Assembly: GCA_007127255.1 (NCBI GenBank)
Contig: SKZS01000065.1
Coordinates: 1 to 5,200, forward strand
DNA length: 5,200 bases
Direction of reading: 5' to 3'
DNA from: Syntrophomonadaceae bacterium
GTDB lineage: Bacteria > Bacillota > Dethiobacteria > DTU022
The notes below the pieces were generated by a model, which searched no databases, was not told the origin of the DNA, and saw only the letters and a list, made by a program, of their open reading frames with translations. The position numbers and the translations under genes were made by a program. How positions within the stretch are numbered: the stretch's first letter is position 1; every line of letters begins with the position of its first letter. Positions 1 to 4,711 of the stretch are shown in pieces.

Positions 1-26
1 CCGGCGAGAACTACAGCATCAAACAT
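1..26 (-). CDS. Nucleotidyltransferase-like protein, N-terminal fragment cut by the window edge
   Basis: Only the first eight complete codons and part of a ninth are present, reading M-F-D-A-V-V-L-A-G. This is the typical first beta strand and start of the glycine-rich nucleotide-binding loop (xxAVVLAGG) of the NTP transferase superfamily (MobA, GlmU and sugar-nucleotide types). The ATG lies inside the end of ispE and the two genes overlap by 8 bp in different frames. A strong GAGGAG ribosome binding site sits 7 nt upstream, which supports a real start. From memory, MobA-like nucleotidyltransferase genes occur near ispE in related Firmicutes, but the substrate cannot be judged from eight residues. 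It is probably the fourth gene of the nicotinamidase/phosphoribosyltransferase/ispE operon. Confidence 0.6.
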
Positions 27-912
27 CAGACCACTCCTCATTTTTACCCGTAGTCCAGCAAAGATAGGCGACAGCACCCAGCTCTTCAGCAATCTTTACT
101 GCGCTGCGGGCAATTGAATATTCTTCTGTCATCATAAACAAGGTAGGCCCGCTGCCGGAAAATACCGGCTGCAAGCCATACTCCTGCAGCTTTATTTTTA
201 AATTCCCAACCAGTTCCGAACCGGGTAAATCTGTTGTCTCCAAAGTATTTGTAAAATCACCTGAAAGCCACCTTAAAATATCCCTTTTACTGCCACACAG
301 CACGGCATCTACCAGAGATTCAAGTTCCGGTTTCCCAAGCATACTACGATCAAAGGACCGATATGAGGCAGCTGTCAAAAATTTAACTTTTGGAGGAAGA
401 GCAAGGACTACCCACAAGAATGGGAGAGACGGCAGTTGTTTCAACTCTTCACCCCGACCCCGGGCCAGGGCTGTTCCACCCTGGAGGCAAAATGGCACAT
501 CAGAACCAAGTTGGGACGCCACCTCTAAGAGCTTCGGCTTGCTCAACCCCAAATTCCAAAATTTATTCAAGCCCAGCAGGGCAGCTGCTGCGTCGCTGCT
601 GCCTCCTGCCAACCCGGCCTCTACGGGAATATTCTTATAAAGGCTGATCTTGACTCCGGGCAGACTGTTTCCGGCCTGTTCTTTTAAGATAGAAGCAGCG
701 CGATAAACAAGATTTTCACTTCCCGCAAGTGTAGGATCGGAGCAATTAAAATTAAGATCGAACCCTGACACTGGCTCTAGTAGCAGAGTATCGTGCAGAG
801 ATATCTGCTGCATAATCGATTCAATTTCATGATAGCCGTCAGACCTGCGCCTGATAACTGTCAGTCCAAGATTTATCTTAGCCCGGGCTTTGATCAAATA
901 TCTACGCGTCAT
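19..912 (-). CDS. ispE: 4-diphosphocytidyl-2-C-methyl-D-erythritol kinase (IspE)
   Basis: Cytosolic GHMP-family kinase of the MEP isoprenoid pathway. It phosphorylates the 2-hydroxyl of CDP-methylerythritol using ATP. The 297-residue protein has all the family landmarks: the substrate motif AKINLGL at 11-17 with the catalytic-type Lys12, GYHEIES at 26-32, the glycine-rich ATP loop PVEAGLAGGSSDAAA at 96-110, Asp138 in GSDVPF as the expected catalytic Asp, and the C-terminal SGSGPTLF motif at 252-259. Length is normal for the family (about 280-310). The ATG follows the stop of the phosphoribosyltransferase gene by only 2 bp. I see no Shine-Dalgarno sequence ahead of it, so translation probably depends on coupling to the upstream gene. 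The 3' end overlaps the next gene by 8 bp. In Bacillus, ispE also sits just downstream of veg; here two NAD salvage genes lie between them. Confidence 0.97.
   Translation of the reverse strand: MTRRYLIKARAKINLGLTVIRRRSDGYHEIESIMQQISLHDTLLLEPVSGFDLNFNCSDPTLAGSENLVYRAASILKEQAGNSLPGVKISLYKNIPVEAGLAGGSSDAAAALLGLNKFWNLGLSKPKLLEVASQLGSDVPFCLQGGTALARGRGEELKQLPSLPFLWVVLALPPKVKFLTAASYRSFDRSMLGKPELESLVDAVLCGSKRDILRWLSGDFTNTLETTDLPGSELVGNLKIKLQEYGLQPVFSGSGPTLFMMTEEYSIARSAVKIAEELGAVAYLCWTTGKNEEWSDV
34..39 (-). promoter_or_regulatory. Ribosome binding site for the gene at the left edge
   Basis: On the minus strand this reads GAGGAG, 7 nt before the ATG at 26-24. It lies inside the last codons of ispE. 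It decides the start of the overlapping downstream gene, whose visible part is otherwise too short to call. Confidence 0.65.
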
Positions 913-914
913 AA

Positions 915-1955
915 TCAGGTTCTTTTGACCAGGCGTTCATTTTTGCTAATACCAGGTATACGTCCTCTCTTGGCCACAGCTTTATCGCGAACTTCTTTTA
1001 GATCCATCGTCATGTCGATAGCCGGTGCGCGGGCAATAAAACTACCGACACCAAAGGCATCGGCACCGGCTTCTGCAAGTGTTATAATTCTTTCCGGATT
1101 TAGCCCCCCGGAAACAACTATCTTGACCTTATTAAATCCTGCCTGATCAAGACGGGCCCTGGTTTCCCTAACCAAACCTGCGGTAACACCACCTCTTTCC
1201 CCGGGCGTATCAAGACGTATGCCGTTTAAATTACTACCCAGAGCTTCTGCTACCCTTAAAGCTTCTTCTGCTTCATCTTTAAAAGTGTCAACCAGAATAA
1301 CCCTCGGTGCATCTTCAGGAACAAAGCGATCATAGGCTTTGGCAAGCTCTACTGTGTCTCCGACTATTAAAAAGGCCGCATGTGGTATAGTACCAACCGG
1401 TGCCCGCCCCAGAAGCAGCGCTCCAAGTATACAACTGCAGTCATCTGCACCGCCCACAACTGCAGCCCTCTCCATAACAGGAGCTACCGAAGGGTGAAGA
1501 TGTCTTGCTCCGTAACATACGACTGCCTGATTACCGGCAGCCTGTTTACATTGATTTGCCGCCGTAGCCCAACCGCTGGAGCTGGCTAGAATCCCAAGCA
1601 GAGGTGTTTCATAAACACCAAAGTCGCAATAACGGCCCTTGATCCTCATCACTACTTCCTTGGCGCTTATTTTTGAACCTTCAGGTAAAGCCCAAATTTC
1701 AAGGTCGCGGTTACGAAGGAGATGCAAAGCTTCGTCGATACCGGCAAGGACACCCTCTTTTGAAGAAAAGATTTCAGCTGTTACTACCGTCTCACCCAGT
1801 TCCAAAGAATCCAGCAAGTCCCTGGTTCTAACAAAATATATGTCACTGGTCAAACCTTTTTCAATTTCCAGGTCTGTAGCTGAAAAAAAGCGCCCAGTGG
1901 ATTCGACCTGCATTGAAGAAATATCTTTTAGAGTTATAAATTCTGTTGCTTTCAT
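915..1955 (-). CDS. pncB: Nicotinate phosphoribosyltransferase, short form
   Basis: Type II phosphoribosyltransferase of the COG1488 kind. It joins nicotinate to PRPP to give nicotinate mononucleotide, the entry step of Preiss-Handler NAD salvage. Visible motifs, in order, are GARHLHPSVAPVMERAA from 149, GTIPHA at 188-193, VDTF at 222-225, RLDTPGERGGV at 247-257, VSGGLN at 281-286 and GVGS at 302-305 (the phosphate-binding part of the barrel). The C-terminal AKRGRIPG stretch at 328-335 is also typical. At 346 residues it matches the shorter form known from archaea and several Firmicutes rather than the 400-490-residue PncB of E. coli or Bacillus. A GGAGGA ribosome binding site at 1966-1961 precedes the ATG at good spacing. 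The gene lies 19 bp after a nicotinamidase-like gene that would supply its substrate, and 2 bp before ispE. Quinolinate phosphoribosyltransferase (NadC) is a distant relative but fits the motifs less well. Confidence 0.92.
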   Translation of the reverse strand: MKATEFITLKDISSMQVESTGRFFSATDLEIEKGLTSDIYFVRTRDLLDSLELGETVVTAEIFSSKEGVLAGIDEALHLLRNRDLEIWALPEGSKISAKEVVMRIKGRYCDFGVYETPLLGILASSSGWATAANQCKQAAGNQAVVCYGARHLHPSVAPVMERAAVVGGADDCSCILGALLLGRAPVGTIPHAAFLIVGDTVELAKAYDRFVPEDAPRVILVDTFKDEAEEALRVAEALGSNLNGIRLDTPGERGGVTAGLVRETRARLDQAGFNKVKIVVSGGLNPERIITLAEAGADAFGVGSFIARAPAIDMTMDLKEVRDKAVAKRGRIPGISKNERLVKRT

Positions 1956-1974
1956 CTGATTCCTCCATAGTTTG

Positions 1975-2490
1975 CTACTTAAGAATTACCCCAAGCGTTT
2001 TCTCCATTTCCTGCAAAGCAAAGTTATGAGCATCCTGGTCAAAGCTGGCTACTGCATTTTGGGGCACGGTAACCTTGTAGTTTAACGCCCGGGCATCAGC
2101 CGATGTATATAAGATACATATGTTAGTAACACAACCAGTGATTTCAATTTCATTTACACTTTTTTCGCGCAAAGTTAGATCCAGATCAGTTCCGAAAAAA
2201 GCACTGAACCTCCTCTTTGCTATTATCCTTTCCGAACTATGAGGAGAAAGCTCGGGAAAAATCTCTTCGCCTCCGGAACCTTCAATGCCGTGTGGGGGGA
2301 ACATTTGAAATTCGTGATCATCTTCAAGGTGATGATCACAAATAAAGATAATAAGATCACCTGAGGCGCGATAGCTATCCAACCTTGCTTTTACTCCCGC
2401 TACGAGGCTTTCCGCTACCGGCCCAATATATAAAGCTCCCCCGGGATCAATAAAATCAACCAGCATGTCCACTACAAGCAGCGCTCTCAT
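1975..2490 (-). CDS. pncA: Isochorismatase-fold cysteine hydrolase, probable nicotinamidase
   Basis: Cytosolic cysteine hydrolase of 171 residues, most likely converting nicotinamide to nicotinate and ammonia. The catalytic triad of the family can be placed: Asp8 in VVDMLVDF, Lys92 in KRRFSAFFGTDL, and Cys125 in TGCVTNICILYTSADA. A metal site of the nicotinamidase type is suggested by Asp52 and His54 (CDHHLEDD) plus His67 (FPPHGIEG). The layout resembles Bacillus YueJ/PncA. It is slightly shorter than usual (about 180-190) but complete. The start is well marked by AGGAGGG at 2502-2496. The adjacent phosphoribosyltransferase consumes nicotinate, which favours nicotinamidase over other members of this fold such as isochorismatase, pyrazinamidase-like or carbamoyl hydrolases. 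It is the first gene of its operon, behind a sigma-H-like promoter at 2534-2560. Confidence 0.83.
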   Translation of the reverse strand: MRALLVVDMLVDFIDPGGALYIGPVAESLVAGVKARLDSYRASGDLIIFICDHHLEDDHEFQMFPPHGIEGSGGEEIFPELSPHSSERIIAKRRFSAFFGTDLDLTLREKSVNEIEITGCVTNICILYTSADARALNYKVTVPQNAVASFDQDAHNFALQEMEKTLGVILK

Positions 2491-2533
2491 CTTAACCCTC
2501 CTAAAAAACTTATTCCTGCTAACTGCAATCGCT

Positions 2534-2560
2534 ATTCTACATTTACTGGAGTATTCCTGC
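2534..2560 (-). promoter_or_regulatory. Candidate sigma-H promoter of the NAD salvage/ispE operon
   Basis: On the minus strand the -35 region reads GCAGGAATA (2560-2552) and the -10 region GTAGAAT (2540-2534), separated by 11 bp. This satisfies every position of the Bacillus sigma-H consensus RnAGGAwWW, 11-12 bp, RnnGAAT. The -10 ends 43 bp before the ATG at 2490, giving a leader of roughly 35 nt. No good sigma-A pair is visible: TAGAAT lacks a TTGACA-like partner at 16-18 bp. The element lies downstream of the veg terminator, where an independent promoter is expected. This is a motif match only; no start-site data are available. Confidence 0.5.
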
Positions 2561-2561
2561 T

Positions 2562-2574
2562 TTAGAGCCTCTAA
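2562..2574. promoter_or_regulatory. 13-bp palindrome next to the -35 region, candidate operator
   Basis: TTAGAG and CTCTAA form a perfect inverted repeat of 6 bp around a single central base. It ends one base upstream of the AGGAATA element of the candidate sigma-H promoter, a position usual for a DNA-binding regulator. Since the operon starts with niacin salvage genes, a niacin- or NAD-responsive repressor (NiaR or NrtR types) is one possibility, but I do not recognise this as a known operator. Confidence 0.4.
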
Positions 2575-2620
2575 TGTTTACCGCCTATAGTTATTCTCTC
2601 TATTTAATTCCTGGAGACCG

Positions 2621-2651
2621 AAAAAAAATAAAACCGGACAATAATCCGGTT
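2621..2651 (-). terminator. Intrinsic terminator after veg
   Basis: On the minus strand a 7-bp stem AACCGGA/TCCGGTT (2651-2645 with 2638-2632) has a 6-nt loop. It is followed directly by a T-rich run of about twelve bases broken by one A. It lies 36 nt past the veg stop and separates veg from the NAD salvage operon. On the plus strand there is no matching T run, so it works in one direction only. Confidence 0.85.
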
Positions 2652-2687
2652 CAAGTAAAACTTTTTCTGAAAACAGCAAATCCTTAC

Positions 2688-2954
2688 TTAAAGACCTACT
2701 GTCCGGCGCAATTCACCTTCATTAAAGCTAAGTTCCACCGTTTCTGTCAGAACATCGGCATAAGTAAACGAAAGTCTTTGAAAATAATTGTTCTCATCAA
2801 CTCTAACTATAAATATTGAAGGGTAAGTGCTTTCTAAAACACCTTCTTTTTCGTAGGTCTTGCGCCGACCGCGGTTGGCCCGCAATTTTATCTTTTCACC
2901 GAGGTGAGATTCGAGCTTCTTGCGGATTTCAAATAGGACGTCTTTTGCCACCAT
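2688..2954 (-). CDS. veg: Veg family protein
   Basis: Small protein of 88 residues, matching the Firmicutes Veg family (DUF1021, about 85-90 residues) over its whole length. Family features seen are an N-terminal helix ending in LGEKIKLRANRGRRKT (about 18-33), the ESTYPSIFIVRVD strand (41-53), and the highly typical SFTYADVLTETVELSF stretch (62-77). It is rich in Lys/Arg in the first half and has no signal peptide or membrane segment. In B. subtilis, Veg is abundant and promotes biofilm gene expression by counteracting SinR; whether that holds here is unknown. The ATG at 2954 has an AAGGTGG ribosome binding site 6 nt upstream. It forms a one-gene transcript with a strong promoter and its own terminator, much like B. 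subtilis veg. Confidence 0.95.
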   Translation of the reverse strand: MVAKDVLFEIRKKLESHLGEKIKLRANRGRRKTYEKEGVLESTYPSIFIVRVDENNYFQRLSFTYADVLTETVELSFNEGELRRTVGL

Positions 2955-2984
2955 TTAAAACCACCTTATATATATTCTTAGTAA

Positions 2985-3014
2985 AGTATAGCACAATTTA
3001 AGTTATAAAGTCAA
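2985..3014 (-). promoter_or_regulatory. Strong sigma-A promoter of veg, extended -10
   Basis: On the minus strand: TTGACT (3014-3009), an 18-bp spacer, then TATACT (2990-2985) preceded by TGC, i.e. an extended -10. The predicted start near 2978 gives a leader of about 24 nt that carries the AAGGTGG ribosome binding site. The B. subtilis veg promoter is a well-known strong vegetative promoter, so a strong promoter here is expected. Confidence 0.85.
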
Positions 3015-3029
3015 GAAATAGTGAGAATT

Positions 3030-3053
3030 GGGGCATAAATGGGGTTATAGGGG
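3030..3053. repeat. Three phased C4/G4 tracts upstream of the veg promoter
   Basis: On the plus strand GGGG occurs at 3030-3033, 3041-3044 and 3050-3053, separated by AT-rich spacers of 7 and 5 bp; the minus strand reads CCCC. They lie 16-39 bp upstream of the veg -35, roughly one helical turn apart. The function is unknown. They could be a binding site, or a weak G-quadruplex-like element, though a fourth nearby G tract is lacking. Confidence 0.35.
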
Positions 3054-3095
3054 TTAAAAATCAAAACCAGTTTCTGAATACAGTACATAAATGGG
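3034..3095 (+). repeat. Short direct repeat CATAAATGGG, two intergenic copies
   Basis: CATAAATGGG occurs at 3034-3043 and 3086-3095, 52 bp apart, between the ykuK-like gene and the veg promoter. A third copy, extended to a shared 14-mer with the second one (3082-3095 and 4057-4070), lies inside rsmA, where it encodes part of the peptide PFMYS. The intergenic pair may be a binding site; the coding copy suggests chance is also possible. Confidence 0.3.
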
Positions 3096-3103
3096 AATAA
3101 CAG

Positions 3104-3580
3104 CTATTTTGTAAAGCGATCGGCAACTGTAGTTGCACCAAAAGAGTCCGGCTTAATACAGGCCTGGTATCCGCTGCCGATTACCATGCCGACAACTTCT
3201 TTAATTATATCCCTGGTTTGCCCTTTTTCGCCGACATCAAGATGAATTTCCACGTTAAGCTGGCAATTTCCGTTTTGAGCCAACTGCTCAGTCATTCGCG
3301 TAGCAACTCCAAGACTAAGAAATGTTTCATAATAAATACGCTGACGCAAACTTTCCATGTACCGAGTTTTTTGTTTGTGATAATAAAAACGCCCACCTTT
3401 ACCTATCCGGTGAACGATAACAGCTGTAACAAATATGACAGATTCATTAAGCAATGAATGTGAATCAGTACCAATAATCAATTTATAGGATTCGTCCGGA
3501 TACTCGTTGGTATAGGTAACCAGATCTTCAAACATTTTATGAAAAGTAACCTGTCCTTTGGAAGGACTAGTAAAAAGCAT
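3104..3580 (-). CDS. ykuK: YkuK-type (DUF458) RNase H-like protein
   Basis: Protein of 158 residues matching the DUF458/YkuK family, which is predicted to adopt an RNase H-like fold; its substrate is not established. Conserved blocks are IIGTDSH at 35-41, YYETFLSLGVA around 83-93, the HLDVG motif at 113-117 followed by KGQTRDIIKEVVGMV, and the C-terminal KPDSFGATTVADRFTK (143-158). Candidate acidic metal ligands are Asp39, Glu85, Asp115 and Asp145, inferred from conservation rather than shown. There is no signal or membrane segment. The ATG is preceded by GAAGGG with an 11-nt gap, a little long, and the site overlaps the rsmA stop. The gene lies 15 bp after rsmA and in the same reading frame. 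Co-transcription with rsmA suggests an RNA-related role, which is inference. No clear terminator follows it before veg. Confidence 0.87.
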   Translation of the reverse strand: MLFTSPSKGQVTFHKMFEDLVTYTNEYPDESYKLIIGTDSHSLLNESVIFVTAVIVHRIGKGGRFYYHKQKTRYMESLRQRIYYETFLSLGVATRMTEQLAQNGNCQLNVEIHLDVGEKGQTRDIIKEVVGMVIGSGYQACIKPDSFGATTVADRFTK

Positions 3581-3595
3581 TGAACTTGCGACCCT

Positions 3596-4477
3596 TCAGC
3601 TTGATTTATTGAGGTAATTATAAGCTATTCTAGCCAGCTTTGCAAACTGCCGGACAGACAAATGTTCGGGTCGTGCAAAGGGTTCTATTGAAACGGCTTC
3701 CAGTAAATCATTTATACTATCCTTTAAAGCAGGCAGCACTCTGGCCAGGTTGTTCTGTATTGTTTTTCGTCGCTGCTGAAAAACCCCCTGAACTATCAGC
3801 CAAAACAATTTTTCCTCATCATCATTTAAGATTCTCTGGCGAGGCTGCAATTTGATAACTGCGGAGCCAACTTTTGGGCGCGGCCAAAAAACTTTGTTAG
3901 AAACATTGAACAACACCCTGCCATGGGTATAATAATGGCTGAAGACGGAAAGGGCCCCATAGTTACTGCTTCCCGGTTCGGCAATTAAACGATGGGCTAC
4001 CTCTTTTTGCAGCATTAATACCGCTCTATCAAACGGAAAAGATGCCTCAAATAAAGAGTACATAAATGGGCCAGAAATAAAATATGGAAGGTTAGAAATT
4101 AGCTTTACGGATTCAGCTGATTCGAAATTGCTGCTGAGCAGTTCTGCCCAGTTTACGCTAAGGGCATCCTGATTGATTACCCTGGCATTTGGCCAGGGCT
4201 GCAGGATGTTATTGAGCATTGCAATCAGGCCCCGATCAACTTCAAGAGCCAGCAGTTCAGCTCCTGAGCGGGCCAGCAATACTGTTAAAGCCCCGGCACC
4301 AGGACCGACTTCAATCACTCCATCTCCTGCTTCAACCTCCAGGGCAGAGGTTATCTTGCGTGCAGTATTGCCATCAATTAAAAAGTTCTGGCCAAGGTGT
4401 TTATGAGGCTGCAACCCGTACTTTTTGAACAAGGCCATAACCTCGCGAGGAGAAGTCATATTTGGTGTATCCAACAT
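3596..4477 (-). CDS. rsmA: 16S rRNA (adenine1518-N6/adenine1519-N6)-dimethyltransferase RsmA (KsgA)
   Basis: Uses SAM to dimethylate the two adjacent adenines in the 3' hairpin of 16S rRNA during late 30S assembly. With the start chosen here it has 293 residues, normal for the family. Motifs are HLGQNFL at 27-33, the SAM-binding EVGPGAGALT at 56-65, acidic Glu79 at the end of the next strand (LALEVD), QDAL at 103-106, the catalytic NLPY at 129-132, WPRPKVGSAV at 198-207, and FQQRRKT at 233-239 in the C-terminal domain. The frame is open to a TTG at 4510, but the ATG at 4477 has an AGGTG ribosome binding site and lies about 29 nt after the predicted transcription start. A third choice, ATG at 4459, would give 287 residues with a poorer site. 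In many Firmicutes rnmV (RNase M5) precedes this gene; here a divergent SCP2 gene does instead. A YkuK-like gene follows. Confidence 0.97.
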   Translation of the reverse strand: MLDTPNMTSPREVMALFKKYGLQPHKHLGQNFLIDGNTARKITSALEVEAGDGVIEVGPGAGALTVLLARSGAELLALEVDRGLIAMLNNILQPWPNARVINQDALSVNWAELLSSNFESAESVKLISNLPYFISGPFMYSLFEASFPFDRAVLMLQKEVAHRLIAEPGSSNYGALSVFSHYYTHGRVLFNVSNKVFWPRPKVGSAVIKLQPRQRILNDDEEKLFWLIVQGVFQQRRKTIQNNLARVLPALKDSINDLLEAVSIEPFARPEHLSVRQFAKLARIAYNYLNKSS

Positions 4478-4486
4478 TAAAACGTG

Positions 4487-4492
4487 CACCTC
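4487..4492 (-). promoter_or_regulatory. Ribosome binding site that sets the rsmA start
   Basis: On the minus strand GAGGTG sits 9 nt before the ATG at 4477-4475 and matches the 16S rRNA 3' end. It makes this ATG a better start than the upstream TTG at 4510, which falls almost on the predicted transcription start. Confidence 0.7.
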
Positions 4493-4512
4493 GTCATATT
4501 TTAGATACAATC

Positions 4513-4542
4513 ATTGTACCCCTGCGCTTATTATTCCGTCAA
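4513..4542 (-). promoter_or_regulatory. Sigma-A promoter of rsmA-ykuK
   Basis: On the minus strand: TTGACG (4542-4537), an 18-bp spacer, TACAAT (4518-4513). Each hexamer differs from consensus at one base. Transcription should begin near 4506, giving a leader of about 29 nt. The -35 hexamer lies in the loop and right arm of the inverted repeat at 4533-4550. Confidence 0.7.
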
Positions 4543-4550
4543 ACCGGAAT
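4533..4550. repeat. Inverted repeat over the rsmA -35 element
   Basis: ATTCCG (4533-4538) and CGGAAT (4545-4550) form a 6-bp inverted repeat with a 6-bp centre. It covers the rsmA -35 hexamer, so a protein bound here could block the polymerase. It lies upstream of the predicted start site and would not be transcribed from that promoter, so a DNA operator is likelier than an RNA hairpin. Confidence 0.4.
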
Positions 4551-4554
4551 CCAG

Positions 4555-4585
4555 GAACAGATTGTTCTTGCCGGTAAAGAACAGT
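4555..4585. repeat. Nested GAACA/TGTTC inverted repeats upstream of rsmA
   Basis: GAACA at 4555-4559, TGTTC at 4563-4567 and GAACA at 4579-4583 make two overlapping dyads that share the middle arm. The right-hand dyad extends to a 7-bp perfect stem, TGTTCTT with AAGAACA (4563-4569 with 4577-4583), plus one G-T and one A-T pair outward. The set lies 13-43 bp upstream of the rsmA -35. No known regulator site is recognised. Confidence 0.4.
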
Positions 4586-4676
4586 AAAAGGTATTATCTC
4601 TTATATTCTAACTTCTCAATTTGTTATGCTTTTTGTATATAATTATGAATTAAGCCAGATTAGTCACAAAAATATA

Positions 4677-4705
4677 ATGACAAACTGAACCTTATGCATT
4701 ATAAT
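4677..4705 (+). promoter_or_regulatory. Sigma-A promoter of the SCP2-domain gene
   Basis: ATGACA (4677-4682, one mismatch to TTGACA), a 17-bp spacer, then a perfect TATAAT (4700-4705). The predicted start near 4712 leaves an unusually long leader of about 120 nt before the ATG at 4832. Confidence 0.75.
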
Positions 4706-4711
4706 ATACTT

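Noticed and set aside
390..1959. Several open frames on the plus strand opposite ispE and pncB (about 70-117 codons)
   Set aside because: They lie antisense to genes with full family motifs, lack ribosome binding sites, and their translations have no recognisable domain.
2574..3001. Plus-strand open frames across the veg terminator, veg and its promoter
   Set aside because: They run through a terminator hairpin and are antisense to veg. The composition is low-complexity and no start signal is seen.
3030..3053. Canonical G-quadruplex
   Set aside because: Only three G4 tracts are close together. The next GGG is about 40 bp away, so an intramolecular quadruplex of usual form is unlikely.
3015..3103. 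Terminator for rsmA-ykuK before veg
   Set aside because: There are T-rich runs on the minus strand, but only 3-4 bp stems precede them. Read-through into veg is possible.
4478..4510. Longer rsmA beginning at TTG 4510
   Set aside because: The TTG falls almost on the predicted transcription start and has no ribosome binding site. The ATG at 4477 has GAGGTG at good spacing and gives the usual protein length.
4555..4585. LexA-type SOS box in the GAACA/TGTTC repeats
   Set aside because: The spacing and order of half sites do not match the Gram-positive GAAC-N4-GTTC type box.
4593..4619. Second minus-strand promoter candidate, TTGAGA with GATAAT
   Set aside because: The spacer is only 15 bp, and the pair at 4513-4542 is a better match and nearer the gene. 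It is kept only as a weak alternative.
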